Shown here piece by piece: positions 14,920-22,493 of a DNA stretch of 64,000 bases. The stretch covers positions 1 through 64,000 of the forward strand of contig NZ_BAAAUT010000022.1 of the NCBI RefSeq assembly GCF_039534085.1, given 5' to 3'. Position 1 is the stretch's first letter. The number at the start of each line of letters is the position of its first letter. The stretch is from Planomonospora_B alba. Its GTDB lineage: Bacteria; Actinomycetota; Actinomycetes; Streptosporangiales; Streptosporangiaceae. The notes beneath the pieces are model-generated. The model saw nothing but the letters and a program-made list of their open reading frames with translations. It ran no database searches and had not been told where the DNA came from. Made by a program: the position numbers and the translations under genes.

Positions 14920-15914
14920 CTGCCCGTCACCGGGGTCTCCGTGGCCCTGCCGTACGGCGGGCGGGCCGGCGCCGGCCGGATCCAGGCCGGCACCTCGCGG
15001 CCGGCGGCCTTCCACGGCCGCCCCTCCGCGGTCGTGGAAGGTCGGCGCGCAGGTCGTGTCCGACCCGCTGGACTTCGACCTCGCCCCCCCGCTCCGGCCT
15101 CACCGTGACGATCCACCTGGCCGACGGCCAGGCCTCCGACGCCATCACCTCGCACCCCGGCTCCCGGACCACCTCCCACCTGCTGGCCGGTGACCACGTC
15201 GAAGCGGAGGAACTGCCCGGGGCCACCCCCACCGGCCACTGGTACTTCCTCAGCGGCGTCGAGGTGCTCTCCAGGGGCACCACCGCCGCGGCCGTCATCC
15301 TGGGCGACTCACTGACCGACGGCCGGGGCTCCACCGCCAACGGCAACGACCGCCGGCCCGACCGGCTGGCCGACCGGCTGCACGCCCAGCGCCCCACGGC
15401 CGGCGTCGCGGTCCCGAACCAGGCGGCCGGCGGCAACCGGGTGCTCGACGACGGTCTCGGACCCGACGTCCTGGCCCGGCTGGACCGCGACGTGCTGGCG
15501 CAGCGCGGGGCCGAGTGGCTGGTCGTCTTCGAGGGCGTCAACGACATCGGCACGGCCGAGGCCGCCGCCGCCCAGGAGCGGGTCGCGGCCGACCTGACCG
15601 CGGCCTACGACCAGATCGTCGTCCGGGCCCACGCGCAGGGCATCCGCGTGTACGGCGCGGCGCTGACGGCCTTCGGCGGCGACACCGCCTACGACGACCC
15701 CGAGGGGCACCGCGAGGCGGCCCGGCAGAGGGTCAACGCGTGGATCCGCACCGGCGGACGCTTCGACGGCGTGATCGGCTTCGACCGGGTGACGCGCGAC
15801 CCGGCCGACCCGCGGCGGCTCCTGCCGGCGTTCGACACCGGCGATCACCTGCACCTGAACCCGGCGGGCTACCGGGCGATGGCCGACGCCGTCCCGGCCC
15901 GCCTGTTCCGGTAG
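14920..15914 (+). pseudogene. SGNH/GDSL-family hydrolase, N-truncated and frameshifted
   Basis: The C-terminal about 270 residues are intact in one frame: block I ILGDSLTDGRGS (catalytic Ser), block III FEGVNDIG (oxyanion Gly/Asn) and block V DHLHLNP (Asp and His). The jelly-roll-like N-domain is broken over three frames. FHGRPSAVVE reads in the first, VGAQVVSDPLDFDLAP in the second (switch near 15040), and RSGLTVTIHLADGQ in the third, where removing one C from the seven-C run at 15084-15090 restores continuity. About 80 family residues before that, including any signal peptide, are missing at a junction near 14900-14930. The intact enzyme would be a secreted or cytoplasmic esterase/lipase. 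No start codon with a ribosome site serves the catalytic part. Confidence 0.75.
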
Positions 15915-15926
15915 GGAGGGCGGGCG

Positions 15927-16373
15927 TCACGGAGCGGTCAGGGTGGCCAGCGCGCGCTCCGGCTCCCAGTGGGCGCGCAGGGAGGTGATCGCCCCCGCAT
16001 CGTCGACGGTGTAGACGATCACGCAGTCGACCGTCATGGTCGCGCCGCCTTCCAGCGTCATGGCGATGGAGGCGACGTTGGCGCAGCACGGGCCGTTGGC
16101 GAAGGAGTCCGTGACCCGGAAGCGGCACGCGCGCACCGAGGCGATGTGCGCGTCCCAGAACGCGGCGATCCCGCCGCGTCCGGCGTGCCCCTTCCCCTCG
16201 GGGTCCAGCATCGACGGCCCGACGGGGTCCTCGACGAGGGCGTCCGGGGCGAACAGCCCGAGCCAGTCCTCCCTGCGGCCGGCGGCGACCGCGGCCATGG
16301 ACGCCCGGGCCGCCCGGCGCGCGGGGTGGTCGCCGTCCGGCGCCTCCCAGGCGACGGCCGCGAAATCACTCAT
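15927..16373 (-). CDS. NTF2/SnoaL-like (ketosteroid-isomerase fold) protein
   Basis: 148 aa. The pattern ARASMAAVAAGRREDWLGLFAPDALVEDPVGPSMLDPEGKGHAGRGGIAAFWDAHIA is a typical NTF2-like cone with the D-P-x-G loop, ending in the conserved TVDCVIVYTVDDAGAITSLRAHWEPER. Such proteins are isomerases, hydrolases or ligand-binders; without the catalytic Asp pair being assignable, function stays open. It lies 31 bp downstream of an LLM oxidoreductase on the same strand, so the pair probably acts on one small molecule. An inverted repeat sits right before its start. Confidence 0.82.
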   Translation of the reverse strand: MSDFAAVAWEAPDGDHPARRAARASMAAVAAGRREDWLGLFAPDALVEDPVGPSMLDPEGKGHAGRGGIAAFWDAHIASVRACRFRVTDSFANGPCCANVASIAMTLEGGATMTVDCVIVYTVDDAGAITSLRAHWEPERALATLTAP

Positions 16374-16383
16374 ACCAAAAACT

Positions 16384-16395
16384 GTAACGTGTTAC
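16384..16395 (-). promoter_or_regulatory. GTAAC-GT-GTTAC inverted repeat before the NTF2-like gene
   Basis: Perfect 5-bp arms with a 2-bp centre, 11 bp upstream of the ATG, in the short gap after the LLM gene. It could be a TetR-type operator allowing separate control, or chance. Confidence 0.35.
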
Positions 16396-16404
16396 CGTCC
16401 GCCA

Positions 16405-17283
16405 TCAAGGGTTCACCTCCGCCATCACGGTCTCGGCGAAGCGCTCCAGCTTCTCGATCTTCCTGCTCAGCGGCTCGGTGTCCGGCCCTTTGACGTACGG
16501 CGCGCGGAAGCCGACGATCAGGTCGGTGACGCCCTTGTCGGCCAGCCGCTTGACCCCGTCCGCGGTGTACGCGCCGGGGGAGATCGCGTGGATCTCGAAG
16601 GGCCGGTCGGCGGTCCCCTCCTCGGCGCGCAGGGCGGCCAGCCTGGCCAGCAGCGCGTCCAGCTCCTCCGTGCCGCCCCCGCCGTGCATCCAGCCGTCGC
16701 CGAGGCGGGCCGCCCGGCGCAGCGCCGCCTCGCTGTGCCCGCCGACCAGGATGGGGATCGGCTCGGTGGGGGCCGGGGTCATCTTCACCGGCGGCAGGTC
16801 GTAGAACTCGCCGTGGTACTCGAAGTAGCCGCCGCCGGTCAGCCCCCGGATGACCGCGATGGCCTCGTCCATCCGCCTGCCGCGCCGCCGCCACGGGACC
16901 CCCATCACCGCGAAGTCCTCGGGCCACGGGCTGAGCCCGACCCCGAGGGCCAGCCGGTTGCCGGTCAGGCAGGCGACCGAGCCCGCCTGCTTGGCCACCA
17001 GGACCGGCGGGCGGACGGCCAGCTTGAGCACGAACGGCGTGAACCTGATCGTCGAGGTCACGGCGCCCATGGCCGCGATCAGGACGAACGTCTCGATGAA
17101 GCTCTTGTCCTCCAGGAACTCCCGGCCGCCGTCCGCGGTGTACGGGTACCTGGCGTCGGACTCCCTCGGGTAGACCAGGGAGTCGGCCACGCTGACGCTC
17201 GCATATCCCGCGGCCTCCGCGGCCCTGGCCAGCGGGAGATGGTACGACGGGTCGGTCATGGCCTCGGCATAGGTGAACCGCAT
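16405..17283 (-). CDS. LLM-class F420/flavin-dependent oxidoreductase
   Basis: 292 aa from ATG 17283. The bacterial-luciferase-like TIM barrel is clear: LARAAEAAGYASVSVADSLVYPRESD, RFTPFVLKLAVRPPVLVAKQAGSVACLTGNRLALGVGLS and PILVGGHSEAALRRAARLGDGWMHGG. The GGHSEAA phosphate-loop and the G-x-G-x-G after the cofactor strand are as in F420-dependent members. It would oxidise or reduce a small organic substrate, unknown here. A TTG 30 bp upstream is in frame, but a leftward TATTAT -10 only 12 bp before the ATG shows the ATG is the start and that the message is nearly leaderless. Divergent from a MarR gene. Confidence 0.9.
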   Translation of the reverse strand: MRFTYAEAMTDPSYHLPLARAAEAAGYASVSVADSLVYPRESDARYPYTADGGREFLEDKSFIETFVLIAAMGAVTSTIRFTPFVLKLAVRPPVLVAKQAGSVACLTGNRLALGVGLSPWPEDFAVMGVPWRRRGRRMDEAIAVIRGLTGGGYFEYHGEFYDLPPVKMTPAPTEPIPILVGGHSEAALRRAARLGDGWMHGGGGTEELDALLARLAALRAEEGTADRPFEIHAISPGAYTADGVKRLADKGVTDLIVGFRAPYVKGPDTEPLSRKIEKLERFAETVMAEVNP

Positions 17284-17294
17284 GAACCGAAAGC

Positions 17295-17323
17295 ATAATA
17301 GAACGCGTTTCAATTAAAAACGC
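17295..17323 (-). promoter_or_regulatory. LLM promoter and operator-like repeat in the MarR/LLM divergent gap
   Basis: Leftward -10 TATTAT (17295-17300) overlaps DNA leading into an inverted repeat GCGTTT-CAATTAA-AAACGC (17305-17323); AGAACGCGTTTCA (17300-17312) is itself nearly palindromic. Binding here by the adjacent MarR protein would block LLM transcription. Confidence 0.55.
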
Positions 17324-17408
17324 CCGACCGGTGGAGCCCCCCGGCCCCTTCCGGTCCCGCTCCGCCGGACCCGCCCCCGCGGGTCCCGCCGTACGGGAGA
17401 CTGGAGGG

Positions 17409-17855
17409 GTGAGTACCGAGACCGGCCGCCCCGATCCGCCCGTGACCAGTCCCTCCATCGTCCTGCTGACGCTGGCGCGCCGGATCGAGACCGAACTCAA
17501 CACCGCCCTCGCGCCGCTGGACCTCACGGTCGGCAGGCTCGGCCTGCTCGGCCACATCGCCGGCGTGCCGGGGGTGTCGTTCAGCGATCTGGCCCGGATG
17601 TCCGGGATCACGGTCCAGAGCGTGCACACCGCGGTGAAGGCGCTCGCCGCCGCCGGGCTGGTGCGCGACCGCACGGCCCGGGCCGGGTCCGCCTCGACGA
17701 TCGAGATCACGCCCGAGGGCGACCGCCTCCTGCGGGCGGCGAGGGAGGCGGTCGCCGCGGTCGACGACCTGCTGTTCGGGCCGGACGCGGACCCGATCCA
17801 GCGGCGGATCGCCCAGACCGTCCGCACCGCGTTCCCGGGCGGCGGCACGCCCTGA
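17409..17855 (+). CDS. MarR-family transcriptional regulator
   Basis: 148 aa from GTG 17409, though GGAGG is only one base away; GTG 17442 is an alternative. The winged helix is visible: RLGLLGHIAGVPGVSFSDLARMSGITVQSVHTAVKALAAAGLVRD as the HTH, followed by a wing (TARAGSASTIEITPEGDRLL). Dimerisation helices at both ends are short. MarR proteins sense phenolic or redox ligands and usually repress a divergent gene; here that is the LLM/NTF2 pair. Two further tandem repeats downstream of this gene could also be its targets. Confidence 0.9.
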   Translation: MSTETGRPDPPVTSPSIVLLTLARRIETELNTALAPLDLTVGRLGLLGHIAGVPGVSFSDLARMSGITVQSVHTAVKALAAAGLVRDRTARAGSASTIEITPEGDRLLRAAREAVAAVDDLLFGPDADPIQRRIAQTVRTAFPGGGTP

Positions 17856-17896
17856 CCCCGCTTCGGCGCCGCGGCACCGCCTCCCCCACCCCGACA

Positions 17897-17939
17897 TTCA
17901 GACTGGCTGAAGCTTCACGTAGGCTTCAGGCAATCTGAA
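17897..17939 (+). promoter_or_regulatory. Tandem operators TTCAG-N5-CTGAA
   Basis: Two copies of the same inverted repeat: TTCAG-ACTGG-CTGAA (17897-17911) and TTCAG-GCAAT-CTGAA (17925-17939), 28 bp from start to start. The 10-bp palindrome TGAAGCTTCA lies between (17909-17918). They precede the Shine-Dalgarno AAGGAG of the next gene by a few bases, so a dimeric regulator bound here would repress the two membrane genes. Confidence 0.65.
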
Positions 17940-17956
17940 GATCGGAAGGAGAGTCC

Positions 17957-18454
17957 ATGGACCACGTGCTGCTCTCGGTGCACGTCCTGGCGAGCATCGT
18001 GTTCGTCGGAGGCTCGGCCGTCGCGGCGAGCCTGTTCCCCCGCTACGCGCCGGTCGCCGCCGCCGTCCCCGCCGGGCCTGCGGGCCCGGGCGCGCCCGCC
18101 GACGCCCCGCCGCCGGAGCCGGGCGAGCGGAACCGGGCCGTGGCCGCCGCGCTGCACCGCATCACCGGCGGTTACGCCGCCTTCGGCCTCATCGTCCCCC
18201 TGGCCGGACTCGCCCTGGCCACCGTCCAGGGCCGGATGGGCGAGATCTGGATCACCGTCTCCATGATCCTCACCGCCACGGCGGGCGCCGTGCTGGCCAC
18301 GCAGATCCACCCGCGTCAGCGCGAGGCGCTCAACGTCCCCGACGACGGCCGGCGGCTGCGCACGCTCTCCATGCTCGCCGGTGTCTACAACCTGCTGTGG
18401 GCGGCCGTCGCCGTCCTCATGATCGTCCGGCCCGGCTCCGGGGCGGCGGCGTGA
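17957..18454 (+). CDS. Four-helix integral membrane protein (DUF2269-like)
   Basis: 165 aa, ATG behind GGAAGGAGAG. Four hydrophobic segments: about 5-25, 75-95, 100-120 and 145-162. HVLASIVFVGGSAVAASLFPRY at the N-terminus with an early His is typical of DUF2269/CopD-like small membrane proteins, where the His may bind heme or copper. A Pro/Ala/Gly-rich loop of about 35 residues follows helix 1. It is translationally coupled to the next gene (GTGA overlap) and sits behind tandem operators. Function unknown. Confidence 0.7.
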   Translation: MDHVLLSVHVLASIVFVGGSAVAASLFPRYAPVAAAVPAGPAGPGAPADAPPPEPGERNRAVAAALHRITGGYAAFGLIVPLAGLALATVQGRMGEIWITVSMILTATAGAVLATQIHPRQREALNVPDDGRRLRTLSMLAGVYNLLWAAVAVLMIVRPGSGAAA

Positions 18455-18738
18455 CCCCCCTGCGCGTCCTGCGGATCGCGGCCGGCCTGGAGGCCGCCTC
18501 CCTGGCGGTCCTGCTCGCCAACCTGCTCACCGTCCACTCCGAGGCGATCACGACGCCCACCGGCCCCGTGCACGGCATGTCCTACCTCGTCGTCATCGCC
18601 ACCGCCTCGATGGCCCCCTCCGCCGCGCCGTCCGGCACCCGGTGGCGCGCCTTCGTCCCGGGAGTCGGCGGGCTGCTCGCCCTGCGGCACCTGCGGGCTC
18701 ACTCCCCGCAGCCCGCCCGCGCCGCCCAGGAGGGATGA
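18451..18738 (+). CDS. DUF3817 small membrane protein
   Basis: 95 aa from a GTG that overlaps the previous stop (GTGA). LRVLRIAAGLEAASLAVLLANLL and PVHGMSYLVVIATAS match the start and the G-P-x-H-G signature of DUF3817, a family of two- to three-helix membrane proteins common in actinomycetes. It probably forms a complex with the upstream membrane protein. No catalytic residues are evident. Confidence 0.75.
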   Translation: MTPLRVLRIAAGLEAASLAVLLANLLTVHSEAITTPTGPVHGMSYLVVIATASMAPSAAPSGTRWRAFVPGVGGLLALRHLRAHSPQPARAAQEG

Positions 18739-18744
18739 CGCGCC

Positions 18745-18804
18745 GGACGCCCGCGGGGCCGCCCGTCCTCCGCGGCGGCGCCGGGCGCCGGTCCGCGGGC
18801 GTCC
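18745..18804. terminator. Bidirectional terminator-like inverted repeat
   Basis: Perfect 12-bp arms GGACGCCCGCGG (18745-18756) and CCGCGGGCGTCC (18793-18804) enclose a 36-nt loop that itself folds (GGCGCC-GG-GCGCC). It lies between the converging DUF3817 and DUF72 genes. Confidence 0.55.
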
Positions 18805-18874
18805 GCGGTGCCTTCCCCGCCCCGCGAAGCCTCCCGGTCCCGCCCGGGGCCGGCGGATCCGGCCGTCGCGGGGT

Positions 18875-18915
18875 CGGCGCCTCGCAGGGACGGCGCCTCG
18901 CAGGGACGGCGCCTC
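18875..18915. repeat. 16-bp tandem repeat, 2.6 copies
   Basis: CGGCGCCTCGCAGGGA is repeated exactly at 18875-18890 and 18891-18906, with nine bases of a third copy running to 18915, where it meets the DUF72 stop codon (18914-18916). Its position suggests local slippage at the end of the gene. Confidence 0.85.
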
Positions 18916-19765
18916 AGAAGAGCGTCGGCGGTTCGGCCGGGACCGGCTCGGGCAGCGGCTCGACCTCGGGCAGCACGGCCCGCACCTCGTCGTGGAAGCG
19001 GCGGGCGAGCACGAGCGCCTCGGCGTTGTCGGGGGTGTGGACGAACACGGTCGGCGAGCGGCCCTCGCGCAGCCACTCGGCGACCGTGCCGACCCAGTGC
19101 CGCCACCCCTCGACCGTGCGGGCCGTGTCGTCCCGGCCGAGGTAGCGCACGATCGGGCGGTCGGTGAGCGCGCGCGTCCGGAGCGGCAGCCGCGGCTTCT
19201 TCGTCCAGGCGTCCCGCTCGGCGTCGCTGGTCGGAGGGCTCCGGAACAGCGTGGTGGTGTCGAACGGGACCCACTCGGCACCGGCGCCGGACAGGACGCG
19301 TTCGAGGAGGCTCCCGGCCCGGGCGTCCTCGAAGAAGGCACGGTGGCGCACCTCGACGGCGTACCGGTGGGCGGCGGGCAGCCCGCGCAGGAACGCCGCC
19401 AGGACCCCCAGGTCGGCCGGCCCGAACGACCCCGGCAGTTGCACCCACAGGGCGTGTGCCCGCGGGCCGAGCGGCTCGATCGCCTCCAGGAAGGCGCGGA
19501 GCTCCTCGCCGGCGCCGGTGAGGCGGTGCCCGTGCGTGATCTGCCTGGGCAGTTTGACCACGAGCCGGAAGTCGGGAGCGGTCTGCCGCGCCCACGACTC
19601 CACCGCGCCCCTCGCCGGCGTCGCGTAGAACGTCGTGTTGCCCTCGACCGCGTTGCACCAGCTCGCGTAGGCCCGCAGGCGCTCGTCCTGAGGGAGCGGG
19701 TGGGGCAGGAGGCGTCCCTGCCATGGCTTGTGCGTCCACATCGCGCATCCCACATGAAGCCGCAT
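18914..19765 (-). CDS. DUF72 family protein (YecE-like)
   Basis: 283 aa from ATG 19765. The DUF72 hallmarks are visible: HVGCAMWTHKPWQGRLLP near the start, then EGNTTFYATP (the N-T-T-F-Y motif), FRLVVKLPRQITH, LGVLAAFLRGLP, YAVEVRHRAFF and a late VFVHTPDNAEA. The fold is a TIM barrel related to xylose isomerase/endonuclease IV enzymes; the reaction is not established, although some relatives have been linked to nucleic acid handling. No signal peptide. Monocistronic, between two terminator-like hairpins. Confidence 0.9.
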   Translation of the reverse strand: MRLHVGCAMWTHKPWQGRLLPHPLPQDERLRAYASWCNAVEGNTTFYATPARGAVESWARQTAPDFRLVVKLPRQITHGHRLTGAGEELRAFLEAIEPLGPRAHALWVQLPGSFGPADLGVLAAFLRGLPAAHRYAVEVRHRAFFEDARAGSLLERVLSGAGAEWVPFDTTTLFRSPPTSDAERDAWTKKPRLPLRTRALTDRPIVRYLGRDDTARTVEGWRHWVGTVAEWLREGRSPTVFVHTPDNAEALVLARRFHDEVRAVLPEVEPLPEPVPAEPPTLF

Positions 19766-19916
19766 GGCTCCGACGCTACCGAAGGACCGCCGGGCTCCGC
19801 CGACCGGCGGTCGCGTCACCGCGCCCCGGCCCGCGCCGGTCGCTGCGCCCCGCCGGACCCGGCCCCGGCCGCTCCGGCACGGCGCAGCGGGACCCGCCGT
19901 CCCGCACCGCCCACGA

Positions 19917-19946
19917 CGGAGGCCCCACCCGGGGGCGGGGCCTCCG
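19917..19946 (-). terminator. Hairpin downstream of the small Gly-rich gene
   Basis: A 10-bp stem (CGGAGGCCCC at 19917-19926, complement at 19937-19946) with a 10-nt loop, about 30 bp past the Gly-rich protein's stop. Confidence 0.6.
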
Positions 19947-19978
19947 CTCCGGATCACCGGAGACGTCTCACGGCCGGA

Positions 19979-20245
19979 TCACCAGAGCCAGCCGCCGGTG
20001 CCGGTGTTGATGTTGTAGTTGGCGGCGCCGTACGGGCCGGACACCGTCTGGTTGGCGTTGTAGAAGGCGCCGTTGCCGCCCCAGCCGCCCCCGTAGCCGC
20101 CCCAGCCGCCGTAACCGCCCCCGTAGCCGCAGGCGCCCCAGCCGCAGCCGTTGCCGCCGCCCGCCATGGCGACGGACGGGACCGACAGGATCAGCGCGGC
20201 CGCGGTGACGCCCGTGGACGCGATGCGCATCAGTGTCTTGCTCAT
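19979..20245 (-). CDS. Small secreted Gly/Tyr/Trp-rich protein
   Basis: 88 aa from ATG 20245 with GGAAGGAGAG upstream. A Sec signal peptide (SKTLMRIASTGVTAAALILSVPSVAMA) is followed by a mature part of about 60 residues: a Gly/Tyr/Trp block (GWGACGYGGGYGGWGGYGGG) and a polar tail NQTVSGPYGAANYNINTGTGGWLW. Two Cys (in GCGWGACG) may pair. The composition recalls structural or surface peptides and chaplin-adjacent small secreted proteins, but I recognise no family. Its own promoter region is AT-rich and carries repeats. It would be easily missed by length filters. Confidence 0.75.
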   Translation of the reverse strand: MSKTLMRIASTGVTAAALILSVPSVAMAGGGNGCGWGACGYGGGYGGWGGYGGGWGGNGAFYNANQTVSGPYGAANYNINTGTGGWLW

Positions 20246-20385
20246 GGGATGTGCTCTCCTTCCGTTCACCGGCCCTCACGGGCCGGAACCGCGGTCGATG
20301 CCCGGCCCCACCTCGACCGTCTCCCGAGCAGGTGGAACCGCGACCAAGTCGCTGATACCCGACCACTCTCCCCACAAACACACAG

Positions 20386-20412
20386 AGTAACCATTACTTC
20401 ACTTATAGTAAC
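20386..20412 (-). promoter_or_regulatory. AGTAA/TTACT repeat cluster upstream of the Gly-rich gene
   Basis: AGTAA-CCA-TTACT (20386-20398) is a perfect inverted repeat, followed by another AGTAAC (20407-20412) so that TTACT-N8-AGTAA forms a second one. This AT-rich patch stands out in the GC-rich surroundings and probably contains the leftward promoter. Confidence 0.45.
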
Positions 20413-20666
20413 GATCAGTGTGTGGCGACCACTGTCCGGAAAACGGGGAAATCCCGCCATCGCGGGAGGCCGCCGGAGGCCGCACACCCCCGGCGGACGG
20501 CAGGCGCACCCGTACCGGTACGCCGCCGCCGGGAGCCCTCCCGGCGGCGGGCCCTCGCTCCTCCCCGCCGGGTTGAATCGGATAAACCGGGGCAAACAAC
20601 ACCACGATGGCCGTCCAGCAGGAAGGACCCGAGCCGTGACGGGATCCGCTCTGTCGCCCTTGGAGG

Positions 20667-21659
20667 GTGATGCTCCCTGACGTCAGCCGCTGGCTGCGCA
20701 CCCGCACCAGCCGGACCGCCGACTGGCCGCCCGACGCGGTGCTCGCCGCCAAGCGGGATCACAGGATCAGCGTGATCCTTCCCGCACGCGACGAGGAGCC
20801 CACGGTCGGGCAGATCGTCGGCCGGATCCGGCGGGACCTGCAGGAGCGCCTGCCCCTGGTGGACGAACTCGTCGTGGTCGACTCGCGCTCGCACGACGCG
20901 ACCGCGCGGGTGGCCGCGGCCGCGGGCGCGCATGTCGTCGACCAGGACGGCATGCTGCGCGGGTACGGCGCCATGACGGGCAAGGGCGAGGCGCTGTGGA
21001 AGGGACTGGCCGCCACCACCGGCGACCTGGTCGTGTTCGTCGACGCGGACCTGCGCGACTTCGATCCGCACTTCGTCACCGGGCTGCTCGGGCCGCTGCT
21101 GGCCGACCCCTCGCTGGCCTACGTCAAAGGCTGCTACGACCGGCCGCTCGCCGACGGCCCGACGACGCGGCCGCACAGCGGGGGAAGGGTGACCGAACTG
21201 GTCGCCCGCCCGTTGATCAACCTGTACTGGCCCGAGCTGGCCGGCTTCGTCCAGCCGCTGGCCGGTGAGTACGCCGGCCGGCGCGCCGTACTGGAGCGGG
21301 TCCCGTTCGTCACCGGCTACGGCGTCGAACTCGGCCTGCTCGTCGACCTGCTCCACCTGGCGGGCCTGACCGCCCTCGCCCAGGTCGACCTCGGGGTGCG
21401 GGTCCACTCCCACCAGCCGACCGACGCGCTGGGCCGCATGGCCGGTCACATCATGCTCACCGCCTGGTCGCGGCTGCAGCGGGAGGGGCGGCTGGTCTCC
21501 GCGGACCGGCCGGGGGAGCTGATGGTGCAGTTCCACCGCGCCGGGCACGTCTGGCGGCCGCGGGAGAGCAGGGTGGACGTGCACGAGCGCCCGCCGCTGA
21601 TCACGATCCCGGAGTACACCGCGGGCTCCCTGCCGGTGCCGCAGCGGGGATCCCGCTGA
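20667..21659 (+). CDS. gpgS: Glucosyl-3-phosphoglycerate synthase (GT81)
   Basis: 330 aa. The GT-A fold is clear: ISVILPARDEEPTVGQIV, ELVVVDSRSHDAT and FVDADLRDFDP (the DxD metal motif), then a conserved VTELVARPLINLYWPELAGFVQPLAGEYAGRR and YGVELGLLVD. It transfers glucose from UDP-glucose (or ADP-glucose) to 3-phosphoglycerate, making glucosyl-3-phosphoglycerate, the first step to glucosylglycerate and, in mycobacteria, to methylglucose polysaccharide. The start is GTG 20667 or ATG 20670 right after GGAGG, so spacing is short. The phosphatase partner (gpgP) is not nearby. Glucosylglycerate is an osmolyte, in keeping with the ectoine genes further on. Confidence 0.92.
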   Translation: MMLPDVSRWLRTRTSRTADWPPDAVLAAKRDHRISVILPARDEEPTVGQIVGRIRRDLQERLPLVDELVVVDSRSHDATARVAAAAGAHVVDQDGMLRGYGAMTGKGEALWKGLAATTGDLVVFVDADLRDFDPHFVTGLLGPLLADPSLAYVKGCYDRPLADGPTTRPHSGGRVTELVARPLINLYWPELAGFVQPLAGEYAGRRAVLERVPFVTGYGVELGLLVDLLHLAGLTALAQVDLGVRVHSHQPTDALGRMAGHIMLTAWSRLQREGRLVSADRPGELMVQFHRAGHVWRPRESRVDVHERPPLITIPEYTAGSLPVPQRGSR

Positions 21660-21815
21660 GGTCCCGGACGCTCCCCGCGGCCGCCCCCGCCGTATCCCCG
21701 CCCCCGCCGCCTCCCCCGCCCCGTCACCGCCGCCGGCAGCCGCGGCCGGAGGACGGGCGGCTGCTCCGCCGCGCGTTCCCTGGCAGGATGGAGGAAACCC
21801 CCGAAGGGAGATCGC

Positions 21816-22436
21816 ATGAGCTGGGTGGAGATCGGGTCGGAGAGCGAGCTGCGCGAGCTGCTCGGCGAGGTCATGCCGCGGGCCGTGACCAAGGAGCGGA
21901 CCCGGCTGCACGAACGCGACCGCCAGTGGCTGGCGAACTCGCCGTTCTGCCTGGTCGCCACCTCCGACGCCGACGGCAACTGCGACGTCTCCCCCAAGGG
22001 CGACCCCGCCGGGTTCGTCAGGGTCCTGGACGACACCACGATCGCCATCCCCGACCGGCCGGGCAACCGCCGGGCCGACGGCTTCGTCAACGTCCTCGCG
22101 AACCCGCACGTCGGATTGATCTTCCTGGTCCCGGGCCGGAACGAGACCCTGCGGATCAACGGCCGCGCCCGGCTGGTGCGCGAGGCCCCGTTCTTCGACG
22201 AGATGATCGTGAAGGGCCACCGCCCGCGGCTGGCGCTGGTGGTCGAGATCGAGCAGATCTTCTTCCACTGCGCCAAGGCCTTCCTCCGCTCGGAGCTGTG
22301 GCGGCCCGGCACCTGGACGCCGGACGTCCTGCCCTCGCACGCCAGGCTGGTCAAGGACGTGCAGAAGGTGGAGGAGACGCTGGAGCAGCTGGAGGACTAC
22401 TACGGCGAGTCCTACCTCCGGCGCCTCTACGGCTGA
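21816..22436 (+). CDS. Pyridoxamine 5'-phosphate oxidase-like flavoprotein (MSMEG_1061 type)
   Basis: 206 aa, ATG behind GAAGGGAGA. The split-barrel is seen in RQWLANSPFCLVATSDADGNCDVSPKGDPAGFVRVLDD, IAIPDRPGNRRADGFVNVLANPHVGLIFLVPGRNETLRINGRARLV and the C-terminal Glu-rich helix. The SPKGDPAGF and DRPGNRRADG stretches match the MSMEG_1061-like PPOX family, which binds FMN rather than making pyridoxal phosphate. It probably reduces an unknown small molecule. It is separate from gpgS by 156 bp of Pro-rich untranslated DNA. Confidence 0.85.
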   Translation: MSWVEIGSESELRELLGEVMPRAVTKERTRLHERDRQWLANSPFCLVATSDADGNCDVSPKGDPAGFVRVLDDTTIAIPDRPGNRRADGFVNVLANPHVGLIFLVPGRNETLRINGRARLVREAPFFDEMIVKGHRPRLALVVEIEQIFFHCAKAFLRSELWRPGTWTPDVLPSHARLVKDVQKVEETLEQLEDYYGESYLRRLYG

Positions 22437-22493
22437 TCCCGCCGTCCGGAAAATCCGCAGAGCGCAGGCATGTTCCGGCGATAAGGTGCGCCG

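Noticed and set aside
17284..17313. TTG start extending the LLM oxidoreductase
   Set aside because: The leftward -10 lies within this stretch, so it is not transcribed from that promoter.
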